From NCBI GenBank assembly GCA_958295785.1, contig OY282377.1:5582896-5646895 (forward strand): a stretch of 64,000 nt of DNA, written 5' to 3'. Every line of letters begins with the position of its first letter. Positions within the stretch are counted from its first letter, which is position 1. The notes under the pieces were generated by a model. That model made no database searches, was not told where the DNA came from, and was given only the letters and a program-made list of their open reading frames with translations. Source of the stretch: an uncultured Latescibacterota bacterium (GTDB taxonomy: Bacteria; Latescibacterota; UBA2968). A program made the position numbers and the translations under genes. This document shows, one piece after another, positions 8,506 to 18,145 of the stretch.

Positions 8506-8673
8506 ATGCCAGAGCTAACGCGCTATGATTTGATTTTGATGGTGATTACAGGCGGCATTTTTGTGGTGGGTTTGTGGTCCACAATTTTCGCCTTTCTCTA
8601 CGGGTTTTTGAAGCGTTTGGATCGGATTATTTTGCTCTTGGAGGCCGACCAAGATGCCTCGAAGGATGTTTAG
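8506..8673 (+). CDS. 55-residue single-span membrane protein
   Basis: A small frame with a good ribosome binding site (GGAGGAG, five bases before ATG). The sequence begins MPELTRYDLILMVITGG, runs through one hydrophobic helix of about 25 residues, and ends in a charged tail (KRLDRIILLLEADQDASKDV). Length, composition and ribosome binding site all fit a real small membrane protein. No family is recognised. It lies between the divergent hydrolase and the sulfatase pair, whose promoter begins 119 bp after its stop. Confidence 0.6.
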   Translation: MPELTRYDLILMVITGGIFVVGLWSTIFAFLYGFLKRLDRIILLLEADQDASKDV

Positions 8674-8791
8674 GATGTGGTGGTTTCGTCCTGCCATCAC
8701 GCCGACTCGCGCTGGATGACGGATGCTTCCCCTTCGCGTTCTGCGTGGCATTACCCCAGTTCAAACTGCTTACCATCTATTTCCACAACAG

Positions 8792-8820
8792 TTGCCAATT
8801 TCACTTGGGGCGTTTATATT
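8792..8820 (+). promoter_or_regulatory. Promoter of the sulfatase pair
   Basis: TTGCCA, 17 bp, TATATT. It lies 46 bp upstream of the first sulfatase start. Five of six bases match at each box. Confidence 0.55.
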
Positions 8821-8866
8821 GGGCGCGGTGAAATTTTAGCAAGACACTTTTTGAAAGGACACTGTC

Positions 8867-10264
8867 ATGGGCAAACCCAATATTTTGATGATTGTCACCG
8901 ATCAGCAGCGATGGGACGCGCTGAGTTGCGTGAGCGACTGGTTGGAAACGCCCCACATGGACCGCATTGCCGCAGAGGGTGTGCGGTTTTCAAATTGCGT
9001 GACCAATTCGCCGGTGTGCATTCCAACGCGCCTGAGCCTGGCCACCGGGCATTATCCGCACAACACGGGCGTGTGGGACAATCAGAATCACACGCTGTCG
9101 CCCGATTGCCCAACGTGGATGCAGGCCGTGCGCCGAGCCGGGTACCGCACGAGCCTGTTTGGCAAAACGCACCTCCACCCGCACGGGGGCGACTTGCGAG
9201 ACCGCGAACACCTGATGCGCGCTTATGGGCTTGACGACATCGATGAAATCGGCGGGCCGAGGGCGAGCGCGCGATGCCTGTCACACATGACGGCGATGTG
9301 GAAAGAAAAGGGATTGTGGCAAGCGTACAAAGCAGATTTTGACGAACGCTTTGGCAACAAGCCCTGGGTTGCGCGCCCGTCGGTATTGCCCCTTGAAGAT
9401 TATGCCGATGTGTACGTGGGGCAGCAGGCGAAGCAATATTTGGCGGGATATGACCGGGATCAGCCCTGGTTTTGCTGGGTGAGTTTTGGCGGCCCCCACG
9501 AGCCGTGGGATACGCCAGAACCCCATCACAGCCGGTATCGCCCCGAAGACATGCCCGATCCCGTCGCCGCGCCAAACGATGACCGCGACCGGGCACGGGG
9601 GTTGTTAGACGCCAAGCGACGAGTGCCGTTTGAACCGGGCGAAGAGAAATTGTTGCGCGCCAATTACGCGGGCAATGTCGCGCTGATCGACGATCAGATC
9701 GGCGAAATTTTCGACGCGATTGAACAGCGCGGCGAGATGGACAATACCGTCGTTGTTTTGATGTCGGATCACGGCGAGATGAATGGCGATTACGGCTTTA
9801 TTTACAAGAGCAATTTTCTAAACGGCGCGGTGCGCGTGCCCCTGCTGATTCGCACGCCCGATACGGCGCAAAGCGATGTGGTCGGCTCTGTATGCGACAG
9901 CCCGATTGAGTGGTTTGACGTTGGCCCCACGCTGGTCGAACTCGCGGGTGGCGAATTGGATTACAGGCAATTCGCCAAATCCGCATGTCCCGTTCTCAAC
10001 GATCCAACGCGCGAACACCGCGCGGAAGCCATCTCGGAATACGGGGGCGAAATCATGTTGCTGAACCGCGAATGGAAAATCGCGCTGAACCGCCAAGCAC
10101 AGCCCTATTTGCTGTTCAACGTGCAAGATGATCCGCGCGAGGTGAACAATCTCGCGGGGTTGCCCGAAATGGTCGATGTCGAAGATCGCCTGCGTCTCCG
10201 CATTCTCGACCGCGTGGCTTCGTCCCAGGTGTTGTCGGGCGCGCATTTCGCATTGGGAACATAA
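8867..10264 (+). CDS. Type I sulfatase (formylglycine-dependent)
   Basis: 465 residues. It starts KPNILMIVTDQQRWD, giving the metal-binding Asp cluster. SPVCIPTRLSLATG near 49-62 carries the C-x-P-x-R motif whose Cys is converted to formylglycine. A late MSDHGEMNG supplies further metal ligands. It hydrolyses sulfate esters, probably on carbohydrates; the substrate is unknown. There is no signal peptide, so a cytoplasmic enzyme acting on imported material is suggested (inference). The start has AAAGGACACTGTC upstream. It is followed after 9 bp by a second sulfatase, so the two form an operon. No sulfatase-modifying enzyme is in the window. Confidence 0.95.
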   Translation: MGKPNILMIVTDQQRWDALSCVSDWLETPHMDRIAAEGVRFSNCVTNSPVCIPTRLSLATGHYPHNTGVWDNQNHTLSPDCPTWMQAVRRAGYRTSLFGKTHLHPHGGDLRDREHLMRAYGLDDIDEIGGPRASARCLSHMTAMWKEKGLWQAYKADFDERFGNKPWVARPSVLPLEDYADVYVGQQAKQYLAGYDRDQPWFCWVSFGGPHEPWDTPEPHHSRYRPEDMPDPVAAPNDDRDRARGLLDAKRRVPFEPGEEKLLRANYAGNVALIDDQIGEIFDAIEQRGEMDNTVVVLMSDHGEMNGDYGFIYKSNFLNGAVRVPLLIRTPDTAQSDVVGSVCDSPIEWFDVGPTLVELAGGELDYRQFAKSACPVLNDPTREHRAEAISEYGGEIMLLNREWKIALNRQAQPYLLFNVQDDPREVNNLAGLPEMVDVEDRLRLRILDRVASSQVLSGAHFALGT

Positions 10265-10273
10265 GGAGACCCG

Positions 10274-11767
10274 ATGTTTGAAAACAAACCCCACATTATT
10301 TTTGTCATCACCGACCAACAGCGGTTCGATACCATCCGCGCTTGGGGGTACGACCACATGGTGACGCCAACGCTGGATCGGCTCGCACGCGAAAGCGTCT
10401 CGTTTCGCCAGGCGTATTCCCCCGGCGCGACGTGCGTGGCATCGCGTGCGGCCATTTTTACCGGCATGTACCCGCATACCACAGGCGTTTACAGTTTTGA
10501 TCACTGGGCGAATCACCGCAATTGGGTGCAAGACTTGGCGGACGCGGGCTATTATTGCGTCAATATCGGCAAAATGCACCTGACTCCGCGCGATGTGCCC
10601 GCGGGGTTTCACGAGCGCGTCATTGTGGAGAACCCCACCAACAAGGCCCTGGACAATGGCGGGGCAGACGACGATTGGGGCAGGTACATGACCTTTCACG
10701 GCATAAGGCGGCCCAATGACCGCAACAAAACAGACCCCGAATGGCTCGACAAATGCCAAGGCGTGGTGTGGCGCGAGGAGGAACGGTTTCACAGCGATGT
10801 GTTCATCGGCAATTCCGCGCTGAACTGGATTCGCAACCATCGGGGCGACAAGCCGCTGTTCCTCCAAATCGGATTTACGGGCCCTCACGAGCCATGGGAT
10901 CCCCTGCCGCGGCATTTGGACCTGTATCGCAACAAAGCGATGCCGCCATCTGTCAAGCGAGAAGGCGAGTTGGCGGAAAAGCCGCCCCAACACTTGGCGC
11001 ATCTCGACATGCACGCGACCACCGATCACGAATCGCAAATTGACCTGCGCGGGCGCACGGCGGATGAACTCGCCGAGATGAAACGCCATTACTACGGCAA
11101 TATCTCGACGGTCGATGAAAAACTCGGCGAAATTTTGGATGCCCTGCAAGAACGGGGCTATCTGTCGAACAGCCTGTTGATCTTTTGTTCGGATCACGGC
11201 GAATTGCTCGGCGATCACGGGTTGGCATACAAGTGGTTGATGTACGATCCCATTGTGCATATTCCCCTGATGATTCGCACGCCCCAGTCCGTGCATCAGC
11301 CCAGCGAAACGCGCGATCTGGTCTCCCTCATGGATTTGGGGCCGACGATTCTCAATGCGGCGGGCATCCCGGTTCCGACCTATTTGGAAGGCCGCTCCCT
11401 GATGCCGTATTTGAATGGCGAAACCCCCGCGCCGCGCAAATGCGTTTTCTGCGAGGACAACTACCAGATCATGACGCGCTCAAAAACGCACAAGATGGTG
11501 TATTATATCGGGCAAGCAGAAGGCGAGTTGTACGACTTGCACGCAGATCCAGGCGAATTGTGGAATATTTGGGACAAGCCCGAATGCGCCGCTGTAAAAA
11601 GTGAGATGCTCGCGGATTTGCTGGCGTGGATGGCGACGAGCAATTACTACAATGCCGGCTACAAACGCCAGCGCGACAAGCAGTATCTCATGCGATGGCC
11701 CGCGCAAAACAATGCGTATTTGCACGGGCGCAAGGGACAGCCCAAACCCCGAACCGCGGATTTGTAG
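10274..11767 (+). CDS. Second type I sulfatase in tandem
   Basis: 497 residues, sharing the layout of its neighbour: PHIIFVITDQQRFD at the start, then C-V-A-S-R near 55-59 in the permitted C-x-A-x-R form, and CSDHGELLGDHG late. The two proteins are clearly diverged relatives, so the pair may desulfate different positions of one polymer (inference). AAGGAGACCCG lies just before the ATG. No signal peptide is seen. No later gene in this unit; the following 190 bp hold only short tandem words (ACTGACC repeats). Confidence 0.95.
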   Translation: MFENKPHIIFVITDQQRFDTIRAWGYDHMVTPTLDRLARESVSFRQAYSPGATCVASRAAIFTGMYPHTTGVYSFDHWANHRNWVQDLADAGYYCVNIGKMHLTPRDVPAGFHERVIVENPTNKALDNGGADDDWGRYMTFHGIRRPNDRNKTDPEWLDKCQGVVWREEERFHSDVFIGNSALNWIRNHRGDKPLFLQIGFTGPHEPWDPLPRHLDLYRNKAMPPSVKREGELAEKPPQHLAHLDMHATTDHESQIDLRGRTADELAEMKRHYYGNISTVDEKLGEILDALQERGYLSNSLLIFCSDHGELLGDHGLAYKWLMYDPIVHIPLMIRTPQSVHQPSETRDLVSLMDLGPTILNAAGIPVPTYLEGRSLMPYLNGETPAPRKCVFCEDNYQIMTRSKTHKMVYYIGQAEGELYDLHADPGELWNIWDKPECAAVKSEMLADLLAWMATSNYYNAGYKRQRDKQYLMRWPAQNNAYLHGRKGQPKPRTADL

Positions 11768-11959
11768 CTGCGCGTGAAATGCAACAACAGAGGACCCGTC
11801 TCAAAACAACGCCTATGGTCCATCGCATTTCTCAATAATAACGGTGTACAACTTCGACAGAAGTTTATCCTGATTCAGACAGAGATTGACCACTCATCCC
11901 TCTCCTCTAACTACTGACCACTGACCGCCGCAGCGGAGCGAGAGATGGAGGACATGCCC

Positions 11960-12439
11960 ATGGCGTTTGAAGCGCAGATCGAAGGCATATTTATCGACCG
12001 GCAATTCGAAGAGCCAGTCGTGATGCTAAAAGAAAAAGACGGGGATCGCCGCGTGCCAATCTGGATTCAAATGGGCGACATGTTCGCACTCGCCCTTCAG
12101 TTGGCGGGCGATGATTTCAAACCGCCGCGTCCATTTGCACACGATTTGATCCAAACGGTCGTCCGCAACCTACACGCCAGCGTTCGCCAGGTGCTCATCA
12201 CAGATCTTGTCGATCACATCTATCACGCGCGGTTGTCTCTCGCATCGCCCGAAGCCCCTTTGGAACTCGACGCTCGCCCGAGCGATGCGATCTCGCTGGC
12301 ACTCAAATTCGACGCGCCCATCTACATCGCCAATAAGGTCGCAACGAAAAATGTCGAACTGTCCAAAGGCACCTCTCCCGAACGCCTTCGGCAAAGACTT
12401 CAACAAGTGCGTCCCGAAGATTTTATCAGCTTGGTTTGA
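11960..12439 (+). CDS. DUF151 / bifunctional-nuclease-fold protein
   Basis: 159 residues from the ATG at 11960, which has GGAGG eight bases upstream; ATG codons at 11945 and 11954 are in frame but worse placed. The family core is clear: VVMLKEKDGDRRVPIWI, then PFAHDLI, and LDARPSDAISLALK, the DARPSDA motif being diagnostic. Plant members are reported as bifunctional nucleases; the bacterial role is unproved. Its TGA shares one base with the ATG of the next gene (TGATG), so the two are translationally coupled, an unusual pairing with a periplasmic-type protein. Confidence 0.88.
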   Translation: MAFEAQIEGIFIDRQFEEPVVMLKEKDGDRRVPIWIQMGDMFALALQLAGDDFKPPRPFAHDLIQTVVRNLHASVRQVLITDLVDHIYHARLSLASPEAPLELDARPSDAISLALKFDAPIYIANKVATKNVELSKGTSPERLRQRLQQVRPEDFISLV

Positions 12440-14310
12440 TGAAAAAAAAATTATCCATACTCCTGATTTTTCTCTGCGCTACAACACAGGCAACCGCTAC
12501 AACCTTCAGCCGAGAAGCGGAAACCCTGTTTCAGCACGCACGCGATCAGTATCGCCAAAACAAAATCGCAGATGCCAGACAGGGGTTTGCAGACCTGATC
12601 GAACAACACCCCTCCAACCAGCGCACTTCTGCTGCGCGATTGATGCTGGCAAAATCGCACTACAAATTGAAAGACTACGCCCTGGCCATTGACGCGGCAA
12701 TCGCGCTGCAACGCCACCACCCGCGCAGCCGATATGTGCCTGAAACCGATCTGATTATCGGGGACTGCTATTTTCATCAGCATCGGATTTACAGCGCGGC
12801 CATGCAATACGCGCGCGTGCTCACCCGCCGCGCCGATATACGCACCAAAGCGCGGGCAGCCGACCGCTTGGGCCAATTGTCGGGCAGCCAAAAACTGACC
12901 GAGGGCGAGGTCGAAAAATTGAAAACCGAATTTGATCGCGCCCTCATCGACGAATCCATTGCATTTGGCAAAGCGCGTTGGCATATCAAACTCGGGAATC
13001 GCAACGAGGGTGCCAAACACTTCTCTGCCTTTCTCGACCACCATCCAAACGGGCAATTGACCGCGCTCGCCCGCCAAATTTTGACGCCCGAACCCCCCCG
13101 GCCTCTCGCTCGTCCCATACAACCCACTGAACCTCAAAATGCGCGCTATAAAATTGGCGTGATCGCCCCGTTGAACACCCCACACGGCGAAGCCCTACGC
13201 AACGGCATTTTGCTCGCCCGGGACCACAACCCTCTCGCAGAACCGGTCGGATTGGTGTTTGAAGACTCCGAAGGCGATCCCATCCGCGCAGTGCGCGCCG
13301 CGCAGCACCTCGTTGAAGAGCGCGGCGTAATCGCCATTATCGGCGCGCTCACCAGCGCGGAAACCACGCCCATCGCGGCCCTGCTCGGCGCGCAACATGT
13401 GCCCTTGGTGGCGCCAACGGCTTCAGACGACGGCATTGCCTCGCTCAGCCCGTACATTTTTCAAGTCAATGCCACGCCGGGCGCGCAGGGCCGCCGCATT
13501 GCAGAACACGCCGTACGCAAACAGGGGTTGCGAACATTGGTTACCCTCGCGTCTCGAGACGCTTATGGCAGGCGCATCGCCCGCGAATTTACGGTCAAAG
13601 CCGAAGACCTCGGCGCCGAAGTCCTCATTCAAGAATGGTATGAACCGGGGACGACGGACTATCGCCGCCAATTTGAACGCATCCGCAGCGCGGGTCTGGC
13701 ACTCCGGGCAGTTGACGAACTCGCTTCGGAAATTGACGCTTTGATCCTCGGCGACTTGTACATCGCACCGCCTCCCCATGTCGAAGTTGACCCGGATACG
13801 GCCCAAGCCGAAGTGGTCGAAACTTTGGACGGCATCCTCATCGCGGGCGACGATGCGGATATCTTGCTCATTGCCCCGCAATTTCACTCGGCCCTGATTC
13901 CCTCCCAAGTGCTCGGCAGCGATGGTTGGAACCACGCCGAAGTGGCACGCGACGGCGGCAATTACGTGGAGGGCGCGGTTTTTGTCGCCAAGTATTACGA
14001 ACAAAGCCATCTCGAATCCGTGCAAAATTTCGTCAACGCGTACCGCTCGCGCTTTGGCAAAGAACAAAATTTCGTCGCGGCCCTCGGGCACGATGCCATG
14101 CTGGCAATTCTGCACGGCATCAACGCGGGCGGTAGCAGCCGAGACCGCCTGCGCGACCGCCTTGAAACCCTGACAGACATTCCCGGTGCAACGGGCAAAA
14201 TCTCCTTTGGCAAAGGCAATCGGGAAAATGGATGGATGTATCTGCTCACCATCCGAAAGGGAAAAATAGAATCCTATCAAAAGCGAAAAGCAACCACAGA
14301 GGAACACTGA
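12439..14310 (+). CDS. LpoA-like protein: TPR region plus periplasmic-binding domain
   Basis: 623 residues. A signal peptide (MKKKLSILLIFLCATTQATA) is followed by TPR-like helices (about 25-215, for example TLFQHARDQYRQNKIADARQ) and a type I periplasmic-binding fold of the branched-chain amino-acid receptor type (from YKIGVIAPLN near 237 to the end). This order matches LpoA, the activator of penicillin-binding protein 1A, and also some ABC-type binding proteins. No permease genes are nearby, which favours a cell-wall or regulatory role. It overlaps the DUF151 stop by one base and has no separate ribosome binding site apart from sequence inside that gene. A terminator follows 120 bp later. Confidence 0.82.
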   Translation: MKKKLSILLIFLCATTQATATTFSREAETLFQHARDQYRQNKIADARQGFADLIEQHPSNQRTSAARLMLAKSHYKLKDYALAIDAAIALQRHHPRSRYVPETDLIIGDCYFHQHRIYSAAMQYARVLTRRADIRTKARAADRLGQLSGSQKLTEGEVEKLKTEFDRALIDESIAFGKARWHIKLGNRNEGAKHFSAFLDHHPNGQLTALARQILTPEPPRPLARPIQPTEPQNARYKIGVIAPLNTPHGEALRNGILLARDHNPLAEPVGLVFEDSEGDPIRAVRAAQHLVEERGVIAIIGALTSAETTPIAALLGAQHVPLVAPTASDDGIASLSPYIFQVNATPGAQGRRIAEHAVRKQGLRTLVTLASRDAYGRRIAREFTVKAEDLGAEVLIQEWYEPGTTDYRRQFERIRSAGLALRAVDELASEIDALILGDLYIAPPPHVEVDPDTAQAEVVETLDGILIAGDDADILLIAPQFHSALIPSQVLGSDGWNHAEVARDGGNYVEGAVFVAKYYEQSHLESVQNFVNAYRSRFGKEQNFVAALGHDAMLAILHGINAGGSSRDRLRDRLETLTDIPGATGKISFGKGNRENGWMYLLTIRKGKIESYQKRKATTEEH

Positions 14311-14434
14311 TAGACAGCGGTCAGTAGTCAGCAAACCAACGCTTTGGGCGAATGGCTGAAAGCTGAAAGCCAAACGCCGGTAGCTGATTTTCAGTCCCAT
14401 CAGCACTTTATCTTTCAGTCTGCGTTAAAAAAAG

Positions 14435-14463
14435 AACCCGCAATTTTAGTGCGATTGCGGGTT
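14435..14463. terminator. Terminator between convergent genes
   Basis: AACCCGCAAT and ATTGCGGGTT form a perfect 10-bp stem with a nine-base loop, flanked by A and T runs on the two sides. It can serve the LpoA-like gene and the methyltransferase that converges on it. Confidence 0.75.
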
Positions 14464-14506
14464 TAAGTATTTGATCCATCACTTTGGGATGTAGCATCCC
14501 ATGAGG

Positions 14507-15493
14507 TTAAGTTGAATAAAAAATGGATTTCCCCTCTGGCTCTTTCTCGTATTTACGACACGATTGAACCGCTTTTGTCGCGATCTCTACCGACCTCTTT
14601 TCCTTGTCAATCCCAATATATCTCCGGCCTTCGCGCAATGCTGCCAACGCAGTCGTGCCGCTTCCCATAAAACAATCGAGTACAATTTCATCGGGCTCGG
14701 TAAATAGCTTAATGACGCGCCGAGGCAGTTCAATGGGAAACTTGGAATCGTGATTTGAATTGCTTCGCACCGAGGGAATTTCCCACACGCCTCTGGAACC
14801 CCAATTGACCCATTCTCGTTTTGTAAGCCTCGATCTATCTACTTTTGTGATCCCCGGTTTCCAAAAAGCATAAACGTATTCTGACTCATCGACAGAACGG
14901 TAGGATATGGTATGCCATCTCGAGTTTTCCCATGCGGCGTCTTTTACCCAGATACGCCGATCGTACAAATAAAAACCCGCATCTGTAGCGGCACGCTCGA
15001 TTAGCCCGCCAACGAGATAAACCCGTGTTTGAGGCTGGTATTTTCCACCTCTGACATTGTTGCCGTTGAGCCGCCGATCAATGGTTTGCTCGCTGCATCC
15101 AAAGTGTGTTGCAAGTTTGTACCTGTTCCAATCCGGATGCTGTTTTACAACTTTCAGAATGTCTTCTTTTGTCAGATCGATTTTTCTCCGAGAAATGTTT
15201 TCCGCCATAATTTTTGGCATTTTCTCATCCTTGAAACACAGTATATCCGCAATATTGATCACCAGAAACCCACCGGGTTTTAGGATGGGGAAATGTCGTT
15301 TAATCACCTCTCGCAAAAGATTTTTCCAATCTTCAAAAGACAAATTTTTCTCGTATTCCTTGCCGACATAATAGGGCGGCGACCATACGCTTAGGGCAAT
15401 GGATTCCCGTTCGATCCACCTTATCAGTTGCCGTGAATCCCCGTGATATATTTCGTTCGGAACAAGCGGGTTGGGCATATTTACGGTTGCCAT
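14507..15493 (-). CDS. Orphan DNA methyltransferase with an embedded helix-turn-helix
   Basis: 328 residues. Motif IV reads SPPYYVG (about 38-44) and precedes motif I, CFMGSGTTALAALREG (about 272-287), the beta-class order. S-P-P-Y is typical of N4-cytosine enzymes, though N6-adenine cannot be excluded. Between the motifs, at about 107-150, a segment DLTKEDILKVVKQHPDWN leads into KLATHFGCSEQTIDRRLNG, a helix-turn-helix-like unit inside the region that normally recognises DNA. No endonuclease or specificity gene is adjacent, so it is probably a solitary modification enzyme. AGAGGA lies before the ATG. It is not closely similar to the methyltransferase at 55.3 kb. Confidence 0.9.
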   Translation of the reverse strand: MATVNMPNPLVPNEIYHGDSRQLIRWIERESIALSVWSPPYYVGKEYEKNLSFEDWKNLLREVIKRHFPILKPGGFLVINIADILCFKDEKMPKIMAENISRRKIDLTKEDILKVVKQHPDWNRYKLATHFGCSEQTIDRRLNGNNVRGGKYQPQTRVYLVGGLIERAATDAGFYLYDRRIWVKDAAWENSRWHTISYRSVDESEYVYAFWKPGITKVDRSRLTKREWVNWGSRGVWEIPSVRSNSNHDSKFPIELPRRVIKLFTEPDEIVLDCFMGSGTTALAALREGRRYIGIDKEKRSVEIATKAVQSCRKYEKEPEGKSIFYST

Positions 15494-15944
15494 GATCCTC
15501 TACACTCCTGTTTGTTTTCATTGTAAATAAGCGTTTGTATCCGCCACGCAGCCTTGGCTTTCAACCTTCTAAAGCCTATCTCCAGAATACCCGACAAAAG
15601 CGCGAATGGAAGCACAGGCGTAGCCTACAACGTAGCGTAGCGAGTAATAGACGAAATCCCACCCATCCACCCATCCACTACGTATTTCGTTTTGCTGATT
15701 CGCAGATTCGCCAATGAACTAGCCTGAGAGGCGGCCAGTTGTACCCCGTTCCGTAGAAGTGTATTTTGTCGTGTGCTGTGTCCTTTCTCATAATGATAAA
15801 ATGTATCGGCTTGCGCGATCATGCATGAGGAAATCCCTCGTGCGTGTCAAGTCAGAACGCACCCCGTCTTTTTTTGGCTAAAAAACCGGTTTTGTGTATC
15901 TTCCTTTCTCGCAACGCCTGTTCGCACGCTTTGAAGGAGTTTGC
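15494..15944. other. Intergenic region with dispersed repeats
   Basis: Region between the divergent methyltransferase and ftsY. It contains a 37-bp unit (15612-15648) that recurs with four differences at 33145-33181, and an inverted copy of the GGGGTACAAC motif at 15736-15747. No gene is convincing. Confidence 0.5.
15612..15648 (+). repeat. 37-bp dispersed repeat, copy 1
   Basis: Reads GCACAGGCGTAGCCTACAAC and continues to AGTAAT. Copy 2 is at 33145-33181 and matches at 33 of 37 bases. Both copies lie just upstream of the gene that follows. Confidence 0.7.
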
Positions 15945-16871
15945 ATGCTCGGCAAATTGATCGACAAATTTAGAAAGGGATTGACCAAGACCCGCGAGGG
16001 CATGGTACAAAAAATCCGCGCTGTCATTCGGCGGCGTCCAGAACTCGACGAAGAAACCCTTGAAGAAATCGAAGAAATCCTCATCCAAGCCGATGTCGGC
16101 GTCTGCCCGACTCTGCGGATCATCGACCACTTGCGCGCGCGCGTGGCATCGGGCGAACCGGTCGAAGACGCGGAAACCGCAGTTCAAGAATTTCTCGAAG
16201 AAGAAATCCGAAAAATCCTCATGCCCGCAGACGACGCGGCCCCCATTGCCATCACAACAAAACCCCACGTCATCCTCGTCGTAGGCGTCAATGGCACTGG
16301 CAAGACCACCACCATTGGCAAAATGGCCCACAAGTTCAGGCGCGAGGGCAAAAAGGTGCTCTTTGCCGCGGGAGACACCTTTCGCGCCGCCGCCATAGAT
16401 CAACTCGGCATTTGGGCCGAGCGCACCGGGGCGGACATGGTGCGCCACCAGCCGGGCGCAGACGCAGCATCCGTGGCATTCGACGCGATCCGAGCAGCGC
16501 GTGTACGCGATATCGACATCGTGCTCATCGACACAGCAGGCCGCCTGCACACCAAAGTCAATCTCATGGAAGAAGTCAAAAAAATCCGCCGCGTCATAGA
16601 CAAAGCCATGCCCGGCGCGCCCCACGAGACCCTGCTCGTACTCGACGCAACCACCGGCCAAAATGCCGTTATTCAAGCCAAACAATTTCACAGCGCGGTC
16701 GAAGTCACGGGGCTCGTACTGGCAAAACTCGACGGCACGGCCAAGGGCGGCGTGGTCATCGCCATCGCCGACGAACTCGACTTGCCCGTGCGCTTTGTCG
16801 GCATGGGAGAAAGCGCGGAGGATTTGGACGACTTTGACGCCGAGAGCTTTGTCAAAGCACTGTTTGAATAA
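15945..16871 (+). CDS. ftsY: FtsY, signal-recognition-particle receptor
   Basis: 308 residues. The ATG at 15945 is chosen because GAAGGAG lies six bases upstream and the protein then begins MLGKLIDKFRKGLTKTREG, the usual N-domain helix; there is no long acidic extension. The NG core is complete: G1 GVNGTGKTTT near 112-121, RAAAIDQL, DTAGR, and the G4 region AKLDGTAKGG. It binds the Ffh-ribosome complex at the membrane and drives co-translational insertion of membrane proteins. It stands alone between the intergenic repeats and hemB. Confidence 0.97.
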   Translation: MLGKLIDKFRKGLTKTREGMVQKIRAVIRRRPELDEETLEEIEEILIQADVGVCPTLRIIDHLRARVASGEPVEDAETAVQEFLEEEIRKILMPADDAAPIAITTKPHVILVVGVNGTGKTTTIGKMAHKFRREGKKVLFAAGDTFRAAAIDQLGIWAERTGADMVRHQPGADAASVAFDAIRAARVRDIDIVLIDTAGRLHTKVNLMEEVKKIRRVIDKAMPGAPHETLLVLDATTGQNAVIQAKQFHSAVEVTGLVLAKLDGTAKGGVVIAIADELDLPVRFVGMGESAEDLDDFDAESFVKALFE

Positions 16872-16879
16872 CGAGAATG

Positions 16880-16907
16880 TTGACGCCAACGCGAAATCGG
16901 GTATATT
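16880..16907 (+). promoter_or_regulatory. Promoter of hemB
   Basis: TTGACG, 16 bp, TATATT. It lies about 60 bp upstream of the hemB start, directly after ftsY. Confidence 0.6.
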
Positions 16908-16930
16908 GGCAAGAAGCCTCCACGGGCATG

Positions 16931-16961
16931 TCCCTTGACCCTTGACCCTTGACCCTTGACC
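16931..16961 (+). repeat. Seven-base tandem repeat before hemB
   Basis: The word CCCTTGA/CCTTGAC is repeated four times, ending seven bases before the ATG. It occupies the place of the ribosome binding site, and no good Shine-Dalgarno is left. Confidence 0.7.
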
Positions 16962-16967
16962 ACTACC

Positions 16968-17939
16968 ATGGCTTTTCCCATCACACGCATGCGACGGATG
17001 CGCCGCAGTGAAACCACGCGGCGGATGGTGCGCGAAAATCACTTGCGCGTTGACGATCTCATCATGCCCCTGTTTGTGTGCCCGGGCAAAGGCGTTCAAA
17101 AAGAAATTGGATCTATGCCGGGCAACCATCAGATGTCCATAGACGTCGCGGTTGAGGCGTGCAAGGAAATCGCCGATCTGGGCATTCCCGCAGTGATTCT
17201 CTTTGGCATTCCGGACCACAAAGACGCGATGGGCAGCGAGGCTTATTGCGACGGTGGTGTGATTCAGCGCGCCGTATCCGCGATCAAGGAACGGGTATCT
17301 GATCTCTACGTAATCACGGATGTGTGCCTCTGCGAATACACGGACCACGGGCATTGCGGCATCATCGTTGACGACGATGTACACAACGACGAAACCGTCG
17401 CCTATCTCGTCAAAGAATCCCTCTCGCATGTGCGCGCAGGCGCAGATATGGTCGCGCCATCCGACATGATGGATGGCCGAGTGGCCGCCATTCGCGCCGC
17501 GCTTGACGTGGAGGGATTTGACCACATTCCCATCATGGCTTACGCGGCCAAATACTGCTCGGGCTTTTACGGGCCATTTCGAGAGGCGGCGGAATCCGCG
17601 CCCCAATTTGGCGACCGCCGATCCTATCAAATGGATCCGGCAAATAGCGATGAAGCCATGCGCGAAGTGGCGTTGGACATCGAAGAAGGCGCGGACATCG
17701 CGATGGTCAAACCCGCGTTGTCCTATCTCGATATCATCTACCGGGTCAAGGCAGAATTTGGCGTGCCGGTTGCCGCGTACAATGTCAGTGGCGAATTTGC
17801 AATGGTCAAAGCAGCGGCGGGCAATGGCTGGCTCGACGAAGACAGGGTGCGAGACGAGATTCTGTTGAGCATCAAACGCGCAGGTGCCGACCTGATTCTC
17901 ACCTATTTTGCCCGGGATATTGCACGCCTGTTGAGGTGA
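16968..17939 (+). CDS. hemB: Delta-aminolevulinic acid dehydratase (porphobilinogen synthase)
   Basis: 323 residues. It condenses two 5-aminolevulinate molecules to porphobilinogen in heme synthesis. The zinc-type site is present ([14 protein letters not shown], about 118-131). Both Schiff-base lysines can be seen: [15 protein letters not shown] and [10 protein letters not shown]. The start is the ATG in 'accatgg' at 16968. No other heme genes are adjacent. A 7-bp tandem word replaces the normal ribosome binding site region, which is unusual for a housekeeping gene. Confidence 0.97.
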   Translation: MAFPITRMRRMRRSETTRRMVRENHLRVDDLIMPLFVCPGKGVQKEIGSMPGNHQMSIDVAVEACKEIADLGIPAVILFGIPDHKDAMGSEAYCDGGVIQRAVSAIKERVSDLYVITDVCLCEYTDHGHCGIIVDDDVHNDETVAYLVKESLSHVRAGADMVAPSDMMDGRVAAIRAALDVEGFDHIPIMAYAAKYCSGFYGPFREAAESAPQFGDRRSYQMDPANSDEAMREVALDIEEGADIAMVKPALSYLDIIYRVKAEFGVPVAAYNVSGEFAMVKAAAGNGWLDEDRVRDEILLSIKRAGADLILTYFARDIARLLR

Positions 17940-18070
17940 GACGCGAGAGGTGGAAGGCGAAATGCAACCCCTGGTGAATCGCGGATGCAAGGCGATAGGC
18001 TGCGGAATGGGCCGGGGTAACGCACATGGCGGAGCGGATGGACGAACTGACCGCTGACGCATTTGCTATA

Positions 18071-18099
18071 TTGACATAATTCCCATTATGCTCTACACT
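18071..18099 (+). promoter_or_regulatory. Promoter of the zinc-ribbon gene
   Basis: TTGACA, 17 bp, TACACT, ending 46 bp before the ATG at 18146. The -35 is perfect. Confidence 0.6.
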
Positions 18100-18145
18100 T
18101 ATAGAAAGCAGATTATCATTTTACCTTTTTTATGAGAGGCCACAG

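Noticed and set aside
9818-11296. Long minus-strand frame across both sulfatases
   Set aside because: It crosses a gene border and opposes conserved enzyme motifs.
8867-11767. A complete sulfated-polysaccharide locus
   Set aside because: Only two sulfatases are together; no lyase, transporter or formylglycine-generating enzyme is adjacent, and the heparinase-like gene is 46 kb away.
15852-18062. Very long open frame antisense to ftsY and hemB
   Set aside because: Both genes on the other strand are certain; the frame is a product of codon bias.
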